Shown: piece after piece, positions 18,470-27,200 of the stretch
Position numbering within the stretch: the first letter of the stretch is position 1
Layout: the number at the start of each line of letters is the position of its first letter
NCBI GenBank assembly: GCA_046328505.1
Contig: JAXLWL010000002.1
Span: forward strand, 682,001-746,000
Length of the DNA stretch: 64,000 bases
Source of the DNA: JBDHWG01 sp046328505
Lineage (GTDB): Bacteria; Chloroflexota; Anaerolineae; Epilineales; JAHCIE01
Direction of reading: 5' to 3'
Translations under genes and position numbers: made by a program
Notes under the pieces: model-generated
Database searches by the model: none
Seen by the model: only the letters and a program-made list of their open reading frames with translations
What the model was told of the DNA's origin: nothing

Positions 18470-18754
18470 TCAGCCCGGTCCTCGTTGGCGCTCGAGAGCC
18501 TCTTGAGAAGCGTAGACAGCAATTATGCGGGCGCCGCCGGAGAGATGGCTAAGGTATGCCGCCCATTCCTGCGTCAGGCGCGGGCGGAAGGACCAGTCGA
18601 GCAAGATGACCTCCGGCTGCTCGATGCGAGCGGTCCTGAACAGCTCGCCTTCGGTAAAAGCGTGCCCAACGACGATCAAGTCCGGGTGAGTCGCTCTCAA
18701 AGCCTCGAGAGTTTGCTCGAGCGACGGCAAGTCGCCGGCCATCAAAATGTGCAT
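18470..18754 (-). CDS. Receiver-only protein, short
   Basis: This 94-residue frame reads as the beta-alpha core of a response-regulator receiver. It shows a hydrophobic first strand (MHILMAGDLPSLEQTL), a second strand (DLIVVGHAF) and a third strand ending in the likely phospho-acceptor Asp (PEVILLDWSFRP), followed by a further strand, ARIIAVYAS. The acidic pair expected after strand 1 is reduced to a single Asp. The usual Lys-containing strand 5 and any output domain are missing, so it is about 25-30 residues short of a full receiver. The ribosome-binding site is weak. It converges on cydC. It could be a decayed regulator fragment or a small stand-alone signalling protein. Confidence 0.55.
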   Translation of the reverse strand: MHILMAGDLPSLEQTLEALRATHPDLIVVGHAFTEGELFRTARIEQPEVILLDWSFRPRLTQEWAAYLSHLSGGARIIAVYASQEALERQRGPG

Positions 18755-18924
18755 GTCGTGTCCAGTCAGATTGTGGGGCTGTAAATCGCTCTGGCTCTGA
18801 TGCTAGCATACACGAGAACTCACCCTCGATGATGCCCTGAAATGATAGTTGTTCAGTAGCGAATCTGACTGTCAATTGTGTTAGGCAGGCGGCAGCAGCA
18901 ACCGTCCGCCATCGGGCGACAGCC

Positions 18925-20223
18925 TCATTGGACTGTTAGTCGCAGGACACGGTCATCCTGTGCCGCCGGACTTCCCCGTCCGTCGCGATTGCTGGTTGTC
19001 ACGTAGATCGCGCCATCCGGCCCCTCGACCACATCCCGCAGCCGACCATATTGGCCTGACAACAGGCGCTCCAGGCCCGTGACCTTCCGCGGATCATTCG
19101 GGTCCAGCGTGGCGCGGTACAGCGTCTGCCCCCGCAATCCCGCGAACAGAAGCGACCCCGCCCATCGCCCTTGCGACACGAATGTCGCTCCGCTCGGCGC
19201 CCATGTCTCCTGGGTGCCGCTGTTGATGAGTGGCGTGACCAGCCCCTCTCGCGTCTGATCCCCGGTGATGAGCGGCCAACCGTAGTTGGCCCCTGCTTCG
19301 ATCAGGTTGACCTCATCCCGGCCGCCACCAGCCTCCGCTCCTTGTCCACCGCTTGGCCCGTGTTCTGTCTCGTAGAGCCGGCCGGTACCGGGTTGCCATG
19401 CCAGGCCCTGGGGGTTGCGATGCCCCATCGAGTAGACATATGAGTTGGGGAACGGGTTGTCGGCAGGAATGCTGCCGTCAGGGTTGAGGCGCAGGATCTT
19501 ACCGTTGAGCGAGGAGGGGTTCTGGGCATTGGCGCCGTTCTGGGCGTCGCCCATGGTCCAGTATAGCTTCCCGTCGGGACCGAACTTGACGCGGCCTCCG
19601 TCATGGTTGGAGGCGGCGAGCGCCGAGTCGATGAGCACCTTATCGATCACACCCTTGCCTGTAGCAGGGTCCTCCCGGAGACGCACGAGACGATTCTGAA
19701 AGCGCGCAACCGTGTAGGCGACATACACGTAGCCATTCTGTGCGAACTGGGGATCGAGGGCGATGCCCAGAAGGCCCGACTCGCCGCTTTCGAGAACGTC
19801 GAGGGTGATCCATGGGTCAGGCAGGAGCTGGCCGTCTTTCACGATGCGGATACGCCCGGGGCGCTCGGTGACGAACATGCGGCCGTCGGGGGCGAAGGCG
19901 ATGGCCCAGGGTGTATCCAAGCCTGTCGCCACCGTCTCGATACTGATGTTTGCCTGTGCTGGAGTGGGCGCGGCGGTTGGAGCCGTTGTCGGCGGCGCGA
20001 TGGTCGGTGACACGGCGGTTGCGGGGGCTGTCGTCGGTCTCAGTGTCGGCGCGGCCGTAGGAATCGAGGCTGTGTTCGTCGGCCGGGCAGGCTCGGCCGT
20101 CGCAGCGGGCGTAGTCGCAGCCGCGGCAGCCGGCGTGATCGGTGTTGAGGTGATCGTCAAATTGCTGGAGTTGCACCCGGCGCTTACTATCAAGACAAAC
20201 AGAAGAGTCAGAGCTACTTTCAT
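18925..20223 (-). CDS. PQQ-dependent sugar dehydrogenase, lipoprotein
   Basis: The 432-residue product has a lipoprotein signal peptide (LLFVLIVSAGC, lipid anchor at Cys17), a Thr/Ala/Pro-rich linker to about residue 95, and then a six-bladed propeller of the soluble glucose/sorbosone dehydrogenase family. Blade motifs include GLDTPWAIAFAPDGRMFVTE, GLLGIALDPQF, NHDGGRVKFGPDGKLYWTMG with the likely catalytic His, YSMGHRNPQGLAW and EHGPSGG. Known relatives oxidise aldoses at the cell surface with PQQ as cofactor, passing electrons to the respiratory chain. No PQQ biosynthesis genes are in the window. It is divergent from the phosphatase gene at 20304. Confidence 0.9.
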   Translation of the reverse strand: MKVALTLLFVLIVSAGCNSSNLTITSTPITPAAAAATTPAATAEPARPTNTASIPTAAPTLRPTTAPATAVSPTIAPPTTAPTAAPTPAQANISIETVATGLDTPWAIAFAPDGRMFVTERPGRIRIVKDGQLLPDPWITLDVLESGESGLLGIALDPQFAQNGYVYVAYTVARFQNRLVRLREDPATGKGVIDKVLIDSALAASNHDGGRVKFGPDGKLYWTMGDAQNGANAQNPSSLNGKILRLNPDGSIPADNPFPNSYVYSMGHRNPQGLAWQPGTGRLYETEHGPSGGQGAEAGGGRDEVNLIEAGANYGWPLITGDQTREGLVTPLINSGTQETWAPSGATFVSQGRWAGSLLFAGLRGQTLYRATLDPNDPRKVTGLERLLSGQYGRLRDVVEGPDGAIYVTTSNRDGRGSPAAQDDRVLRLTVQ

Positions 20224-20271
20224 CCGGTATACCCCGTCAATCCTTTAGAGCCAGTCCGATACCCAAGTACG

Positions 20272-20277
20272 TATAAT
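20272..20277 (+). promoter_or_regulatory. Probable -10 element for the PTP-like gene
   Basis: A consensus TATAAT lies 27 bp before the ATG at 20304. No good -35 hexamer is seen at the usual spacing. It sits within the small palindrome CGTATAATTACG in the divergent promoter region shared with the sugar dehydrogenase. Confidence 0.5.
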
Positions 20278-20303
20278 TACGCCAACCCGCATAGGAGGAA
20301 TGT

Positions 20304-20771
20304 ATGCCCGTGTCGACTCAAGAAATATATAACTATCGGCGAGTGAACGACAAGCTCATCACCGGCGGCCAGCCGACCTCGGACCAGCTGAAAGCAGCCG
20401 CTACCGAGGGGTTCGCGACGGTCATCAACCTGGCGACCAGCAACGCTCGGGAGCCAGCGCTAGACGAAGCAGAGCTGGTACGATCCCTTGGCATGACGTA
20501 CCACCATATCCCTGTCGAGTGGGAAAATCCCACGGCGAGCGATTTCGCTGCGTTCGAGCAGGTGATGCGTGGAGCTACGGACGAGAACACCCTCCTCCAC
20601 TGCGCGGCCAACTTCCGTGTCACCGCCTTCTACTCACTCTACGCCCTGAAGCACCTGGGCTGGTCGGAAGCCGACGCCGACAAGTTCCGCGCTTCTATAT
20701 GGAGCGGCAGCGATTATCCCGTGTGGGAGGCCTTCATCAAGCAGATGAAATCGAGGATCTTGGAGGCTTGA
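20304..20771 (+). CDS. Small protein tyrosine phosphatase-like protein
   Basis: The 155-residue protein resembles the DUF442/BLH-type branch of dual-specificity phosphatases. It contains the N-terminal NDKLITGGQPTSDQLK, which is common in this family, then FATVINLAT, and an active-site loop LHCAANFRVTAF. The loop spacing is C-x4-R, one residue shorter than the classical C-x5-R phosphatase loop. This appears normal for this sub-branch, but makes catalytic activity less certain. The start is well placed, 5 nt after AGGAGG. It ends 15 bp from the end of the toxin operon on the opposite strand. Role and substrate are unknown. Confidence 0.8.
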   Translation: MPVSTQEIYNYRRVNDKLITGGQPTSDQLKAAATEGFATVINLATSNAREPALDEAELVRSLGMTYHHIPVEWENPTASDFAAFEQVMRGATDENTLLHCAANFRVTAFYSLYALKHLGWSEADADKFRASIWSGSDYPVWEAFIKQMKSRILEA

Positions 20772-20786
20772 GCCTCGTACCCGCGA

Positions 20787-23700
20787 TTACCCGCTCCATG
20801 TCACTGCCAGCCACACGTCTGACACAGCCCGCGTGTCCAGAAAGAGCTTCACGTCTCCCGTCGGTGTGGCGGGTAGATCGGCCGTCAGTGGCCCAACGAG
20901 AAGACTGCCTAGACTGGTGTCCTTGGCAAGGGTGCCTTTCTTCGCATTGTTCGCCGCGTTGCTGTTGCTAAAGACATCCAGGACGGCAGGCAGCGGCGTC
21001 TGCGTGCTTCGGGCCAGCAGATCGACCCGCTGCACGTTTTTCAGTCGTCCCTTGCTCCAGAACGGGTAGTGTTCATCGCGCAACCTGAGCGTCAGCTCGA
21101 AACGCTGGTTTGCCGCTGGCGTCTGGCTCTGGAACCTGGCCCACTCGGTCGGGAACTCGTGGCGCACGGAGAACAGCCGCACCGAGCCTGCCGCCTGGGC
21201 GTCGCCGATAAGTGCCTTCAGGTTCGCCAGAGCCGCGTTACGCAACAGGTCGCCTCCTGGACGCGCGGTGTAGCGGAAGTCGAGAATGACGTCGCGTATG
21301 CTGTCGTAGTCGAACTGGGAGGGATCACCCTTGCTGGGATCCGCCGGCAATTGTAGCTCCCACTCGCTGATTACGCCCGAGTTCTCGAACGGTAGATAGC
21401 GTTCGTCACGCGAGGTGGGGTCGAAGAGGCCGCTGTCGCTCTGCCCTGAGCTGGTGACGATGGATTGCAGGCTGCCGAAGTAGTTCTGGAAGCGGTCGTC
21501 CTGACTGTCCAGCCGGGCGTACGCGCCGTCCCGCAGGCTGGGATTGACGCGTGTGCTGCTCCGAAGCAACGTGAGCGTGCAGTTCACACTGGCATACGGC
21601 CCGGCGACGCATGGGACGCTGACTGCAACGGACCTGATGCGCCGGAAGTAGTGGCCTGGGCCGTCCATGTCGAAGAGCGCCTCGGGCAGCCGGACAGTGC
21701 ACCGGCCGGTCGTGCGGAGCCGCATGAGCGCCAGCGGATCAAGCTGCTGCAGGCTGATGTGCTTGGTCAGCTCGTACTCGCGCTGGTTCAGATCGTGATA
21801 CGCCATTTCCATGCGCTTGATGTCCAGGTACAGCTTTTCCCCCGCCAACAAGCCTTCTTTGCCGGACAGATAGCCGAACTGGAGGAAGCTCAAGTCCGAG
21901 TTGCCCAACTCGTGTTGCAGGGCGCGCTCGGCCTTCTTCGCCGTATCGAATGCCAACTGGAACGACTGCGAGTACACGCCCTTGACCTCGCGCTTCATCC
22001 ACGTGTAGAGCGCCTGGTTCGTCGTCTTCTTCGCCTTCGCATCAATCTTCTGGGTCCAGTCGGCGTTCTTCTCGCCGGTCAGGAAGAACTCGATCGCCTC
22101 GGCGTGCTTGATCTGCTCGCGGTGGTTCGCCAGCTCGCGCTCCGCCATCGCCTCGCGAATCTGCGCGGCGCGCAATTGCTTGAAGATCTGGTTGATCTCG
22201 CCCGCCGCGGCTGCGCTCTGATAGGCCCAATCGCGCTCGCGGTGGGTGTATCCGCCGAGCTTGGAGGCGCGGTTTGCCTCATAGGTCATCGTGTTCGCTT
22301 CGGAAAGGGTCATGTCGGCGGCGAAGCTCGCCGCGGAGGCGAATTGGCGCCCTCCCAGCTCGATCGTTCCGCCGAGACCCCAGAAGTGCAGATCGATGGG
22401 GAACTGCGGGATATGGCTCAGGGCTTCGGCCATCGCCTGGAGCGCCTTCGCGGCGCCGGGCAGAGCGTGGGCCAGCTCTAGCTTGTTCAATTCCTCAGCC
22501 TCGTGACTGTTCAGCTTCTTCCCGCCCACGATGTCGCCAGCGCCGAGCAGCCCAAGGGTTGCGCTGCCGACCGTGCCGGCGCCGCCGTCGGCGATGTCGA
22601 TGGGGATCTCCCGCAGCGCCACCTGCGGCTCTGTCATGGCAAACTTCATCTTGTCGAGGCTATCCTTGTCCAGGTCGCTCAGGTCAGGGATCGCCTTGGC
22701 AATCTCGTCGGGCTTCTTACCGAGTTGGCGCTCGAAATAGGTGTAGCGCTGGACGGCATTGGCCAGGTTCTGCACCAGCCCCTCGCGCGCCTTGATCGCC
22801 TCTTGCCATTGGGCGTACTTCACGTGCTCGGCCATCTCCAGTACTTTCAGCTCCTGCTTCGCCCGAAGCAGGGCCATCGCCTCCCCGTCCTCCTTTTCCA
22901 TGGCGGTGAGCAGCGCGTTGCCGAGCGACTTAACCTCCTGGGCGAGCTCAGCAGCCTTCTGTACCAGGAACCCGAAGCGCACCAGCGGCAGCGGTTGGTT
23001 GAGTCCGCTGACGATGGCGCCGACGTCGAGGCCAGCCGCGGCAGCGCGGGCCAGTAACGCTGGGTCAATCGGCGGCTCGAACAGCGGCAGTTGGCGAAAG
23101 ATGCCCTGGATGTTCAGGCTGTTGCGGATCTTGAACAGTCGGTCGGCGACGGTGTCCCAATAACCGAGCAGCTTGTCATTCCGCGGCACGCAGAAGTACA
23201 GCGCTTTCCCCAGCCCGTTCAGCACAGCCATCCGCTCGTTGTCGGCGGCCGCGCTCGGGTGCGGGGTGAGATCAAAAGGCGCATCAGCTTCCAGATTGCG
23301 CAGCGTATTCCCGAACTTATCCAGGTCTTCCCGCAGGCTGGCGTAGGTCTGCGGCCGTAGCGTGCCCTTCCTGGGGACCGCCTGGGGGCGTGGGCCGAGA
23401 ATATTCGCGGCGAGGACGTACACGATCATCGCTTCATCGATCGCCTCGCGCGTGTCCTGGCGGAAAAGCGAATCGCCCCACGCGATGAGATTATCCAGGT
23501 AGGCCATCACGGTCTTGAACATGTACGCTTGCTGGCGGTAGCGCGCGACCACGTGCGGGCGGAACGGCGCGTCCTTCCATGCCTCTATGCTGCGGATCGT
23601 CTCGTCACGCAGCTTCGGGTCCGCGTTGGTCGCCAGGTTGACCAGGATCTCCTCGATCTTCTGAACGTGGGTGTACTGGAACGGACGAACCTTCCAGAAG

Positions 23701-24242
23701 CGTTCAGGCGTTGGTCCGTCACTGTCGTCGGTCGGATCGAAGATATAGTGGAACCACTGCTGGGATTCTGCGAAGCGTTGGTTCTTGCTCAAGTGCATCG
23801 CGATCATCAGCGGCACGTGGAAGAACAACTCCCAGTTGTAGACGGCGTACGCGCCGCCGGAGGTGAAGTCCAGGTCTTTGACGGGGTAAGGCGCCTGCAC
23901 GAGCGACGAGGGGGCGTAGACGGTGGGGGAGAAGTACTCGGCATATAGCACGGGCTTGAACTTGCCGTCGGGCAGGGCAACGATAGAGCCGTCCGGGGCC
24001 TTCTGGTAGTCGGTGTCTGCCGCTTGCAGGCCGGGGACACCCTTCGCGATCAGGCGGCGAACCAGGTCGGTGACAAACCAGTGGGCGTGTGAGTCGAATC
24101 GGTAGCTCAGCTCGCGCTCCTGGATGATGATGTGCTTGGTTTCCGTCTTAGTGATCTCGCCGCCACCGATCTGCTTGGGGCGGAAGTGGACGACCTCAGC
24201 ATCGACATAATTGTGGAAGCTCTTGCTTACGATCTCGTTCAC
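20787..24242 (-). CDS. Tc toxin A component, C-terminal part (pore and TcB-binding region)
   Basis: The 1151-residue protein corresponds to the C-terminal portion of Tc toxin A subunits. The motif YNWELFFHVPLMIAMHLSKN followed by QQWFHYIFDPT (about residues 135-175) is characteristic of TcA. A long helical region (about 440-830) fits the shaft/pore-forming part. The final ~300 residues are the TcB-binding domain (GHYFRRIRSVAVSVPCVAGP, SSGQSDSGLF, RDERYLPFENSG, RDVILDFRYTARPGGD). Translation starts at GTG 24242, eight bases after GAGGAG and 17 bp after the stop of the preceding toxin gene. In known Tc toxins this chain forms the pentameric pre-pore that injects the cargo from the BC cocoon. 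Here the A subunit is split in two. Confidence 0.93.
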   Translation of the reverse strand: MNEIVSKSFHNYVDAEVVHFRPKQIGGGEITKTETKHIIIQERELSYRFDSHAHWFVTDLVRRLIAKGVPGLQAADTDYQKAPDGSIVALPDGKFKPVLYAEYFSPTVYAPSSLVQAPYPVKDLDFTSGGAYAVYNWELFFHVPLMIAMHLSKNQRFAESQQWFHYIFDPTDDSDGPTPERFWKVRPFQYTHVQKIEEILVNLATNADPKLRDETIRSIEAWKDAPFRPHVVARYRQQAYMFKTVMAYLDNLIAWGDSLFRQDTREAIDEAMIVYVLAANILGPRPQAVPRKGTLRPQTYASLREDLDKFGNTLRNLEADAPFDLTPHPSAAADNERMAVLNGLGKALYFCVPRNDKLLGYWDTVADRLFKIRNSLNIQGIFRQLPLFEPPIDPALLARAAAAGLDVGAIVSGLNQPLPLVRFGFLVQKAAELAQEVKSLGNALLTAMEKEDGEAMALLRAKQELKVLEMAEHVKYAQWQEAIKAREGLVQNLANAVQRYTYFERQLGKKPDEIAKAIPDLSDLDKDSLDKMKFAMTEPQVALREIPIDIADGGAGTVGSATLGLLGAGDIVGGKKLNSHEAEELNKLELAHALPGAAKALQAMAEALSHIPQFPIDLHFWGLGGTIELGGRQFASAASFAADMTLSEANTMTYEANRASKLGGYTHRERDWAYQSAAAAGEINQIFKQLRAAQIREAMAERELANHREQIKHAEAIEFFLTGEKNADWTQKIDAKAKKTTNQALYTWMKREVKGVYSQSFQLAFDTAKKAERALQHELGNSDLSFLQFGYLSGKEGLLAGEKLYLDIKRMEMAYHDLNQREYELTKHISLQQLDPLALMRLRTTGRCTVRLPEALFDMDGPGHYFRRIRSVAVSVPCVAGPYASVNCTLTLLRSSTRVNPSLRDGAYARLDSQDDRFQNYFGSLQSIVTSSGQSDSGLFDPTSRDERYLPFENSGVISEWELQLPADPSKGDPSQFDYDSIRDVILDFRYTARPGGDLLRNAALANLKALIGDAQAAGSVRLFSVRHEFPTEWARFQSQTPAANQRFELTLRLRDEHYPFWSKGRLKNVQRVDLLARSTQTPLPAVLDVFSNSNAANNAKKGTLAKDTSLGSLLVGPLTADLPATPTGDVKLFLDTRAVSDVWLAVTWSG

Positions 24243-24259
24243 GGTGGCGTCTCCTCGCT

Positions 24260-27200
24260 TTACCGACCCTTGAGCGCACTTACGTTCTTGAGCAGCGCCG
24301 AGTTAAGCCCGCTGCCCCCGATGATGTTTAAGCCCGCGGCGCCCTGCGCCAGCCCTGTGGAGGCCAACGCACTGGAGTCGACCGCGACGACTGCCTGGCC
24401 CGGGCCGATCGCGCTGCCCGCATTCACGGCAATCGCCGGCGCCGCGCTATCCAAGGCCCCATCGGCCGCCAGCGCCGGCTGGATCGCCAGTCCAGCGCGG
24501 CCCGCTGGTCCAACGAGCTCGCCGTCGAACTGAACCACCGTCGCGGGGTTGGCCAGCCAGTCCTGCCTGTCGGTGATGCCGAATCGCGCGCGAGGGTCGA
24601 TCTCGCTCTGCCAGATGGGATCGTCGGGGTGAACTGGAATCGGCAGCTTCGGCTTCGGAATCAAGGGCTTGAGATCCAGGTTGTCCCACCACTCCGGGTG
24701 GTCCCACTCGACCTCGGGGCGGGGCGTGTGTGTCACCCACTCCTGCCACTCCTCGATGGTCTTCTCCTTGAACGTCGGCTCGACGAAGAACGTGTTGGAC
24801 CGGTCGTCCTGGTAGAAAACTGGCGTCACGAGCGACGCGATCTCCGGTGTGCCGAGGGAGAGGCGGTTGGCGCTGGGGAGCAGCGTGAAGCCCTCGCCCT
24901 CTTGCAGGATGCTGGGTGTCGCCGACGTCGTCTTCGTCCCCTTGCCCTCCTGTGTTTCGATCCGCTGGGTGAAGGTGACCTTGAAAGGCCCGCTACCGCG
25001 ATAGCGGTTCGCCTGCACCTCGGGCGCGTTATAGGGCTGCGATGGCACCGGCTCCGCGTTCACGCGCGTCGGCCGGCTGTGCCGGCTCACCACCCGGAAC
25101 GCCTGGTTGATGGCGCCTCCCAGGTGAACCCGCACTGCGCGCTCGGCGCCGTCGTCGTCGAACTCCTTGGAGGCATGGATGAAGACACTCATGCTGTCGA
25201 AGTCTAGCGGGACGGATTGGATGAGCGAAGCGCTATACCCGCCGGACTCGCGCACGCTCCACTCACCCTGGAAGTACTCGCTCCAATGGAGCTGCACTTT
25301 CACCAGCTTGCGGTTCATCGCCGAGCGCACCCCGCTGGCGATCTGTCCCACAGACACTTCTGTGAGCTTTTGGCTCGTGGGATCCTTGGCGCTTGGATGA
25401 ACGGACGGCATCGTCGTCCCCCTGAGAGCGCTGATGGCGGACTGGACGGCTTCTTTGGAGACGAGGAAGGCCTTGTCGTCCGATGCGCCGGCGTTGGGAT
25501 CGAGGTTGTCGATAAAGGTGACCCAGAACACATTGAGACGGTCGCGCCAGACCACGGGCACAATGTGATGTCCCTCGATCTCGACCGGCATCGGCTCCCA
25601 CGGGGTCCACATCTCGTGGCTGTACCGACGATAGAAGTAGCGGAAGGGCTCGAGATAGGTCCGCCCTATGACGTGCAGCTGATTCGAGGTTGGGTCGAGA
25701 GGCTGCTCCTCGCAATACATCGCGACAATGTCGAGACGAGCCAGCTCCTCCAGTTTCTTGAGATACGTAAAGAAAGCGTCCTCGGCCACGTCGTTGCTCA
25801 CGTCGCTCTGCAGCAGGTGGCCTTCCAGCTCCGTGAACAGGTGCGTCTTGTCGTCGCGGAACTCAGGCTCCAGCACGTTCTCCGGGAACAGCCAGAGCTT
25901 GCGGTTGCCCGCCCAGACCGGGTAGCGCTTCATCCACTGCCACTGCTTCGAGTTAATGGCCGCCGGCGCCACCTGCGGCTCGAGGTTGAGCAGGCAGCGG
26001 TGGATGAAGATCTGGACCGCACCGACCGCCGACCGGATGCGCGAGGTCTGCACGACCGGCTCGACGCCGGGGTCGATCAGGAAGAACTCGAAGAGCTGCT
26101 CGATGCGCTCGAAGTCGTGCTGGTGCATGACGTGGGCAACGAGCGCGTCACGCTGGCGCTGCCGCAGCCTGTCGAAGATAGGCTGGGCGACGCGCAGCCA
26201 GGCATCCGGCTCGAAGCGTGCCTTGATGGCTTCCTTGAGGTCTCGCGCGATGTCGGAACGCTGCGCCGGACTGGCCGTCGGGCTGACGATGCGCGTCCAC
26301 TCGACCAGCGCGTTCACCGGCACGCCGAAGCGCTCGACGACTTGCAGCCCTTCCCACAGCCGGGCCAACGGTTCTTCGCTCTTGAACTCGGGCGACCTGG
26401 CCAAAGCCCGCGCCGTGGTCTTGACCGTCTCTGGATTGCGCCGCGTCAGCCGGGCAATCAGCGGGTACACCTGGTGGTCCAGATCGCCCGTCGTGTTGGC
26501 CTCGAAGACGCCGATCAGGTCGTCGGTGCCGCCGACAAGGTCACGCTTCAGGCGGGAATACGTGGTGAGGCGCAGGACGGCAGCGAAGCGTTCCTCGGTC
26601 GCTTTCTTCTCGGCATCCGTATCGCCCACCGTCTGCGTTGGCAGCTCGCTCAGGCTCACGTTGCCAAAATCCCCGGCGTGAGTCAGTACATAGCGAATTT
26701 CACGCTCGCTCAACTCCAGACTCTGCACGAGCTGGAGCGCCTTGGTCAGCAACAGGACTGCGTCTTCAGCGCCGTCCATGACGCTCCCGGGGTAGAGCGT
26801 GAGCTGCGAGAGGTCATCCTGCGCCAGGGTTTCCCCCTGGACGAGTACCCGCGCCCGACCGCCGGCCAGACTCTTTAGCTCCAACGTGAAGTGGTAGAGC
26901 GTACTCGCCTTCAGCTCCAGGAACTCGTCGGGTTCTATGCCCAGGGTTGTGTTAGCATTGGGCGCTATCCCGTGCAGAAACACCTTGGTGGGTAGGTGGT
27001 CGAACGCCAGCGTGGCCTCCGCATTCTGCTTCTCTAACTCGATCGTGAAGCGGTAGGCGCTCGACGTCGGCACGGTCAGGTAGCCATCGAAGCGGGCGCT
27101 GTTTGCCGGGTTCAGCGCGTTGCCGTCCGCGTCCTTCCCAGCTTTCAAGGCTGTATCCGCGCTGCTCAAGACGACCGGTAGCTTTTGAGCCTGGCCTGTC

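Noticed and set aside
25217..26878. 553-codon open frame on the plus strand inside the TcA1 gene
   Set aside because: It is antisense to a region with clear Tc toxin homology, is rich in Arg/His/Gln/Leu as expected for the complement of GC-rich coding DNA, and has no recognisable domain or ribosome-binding site.
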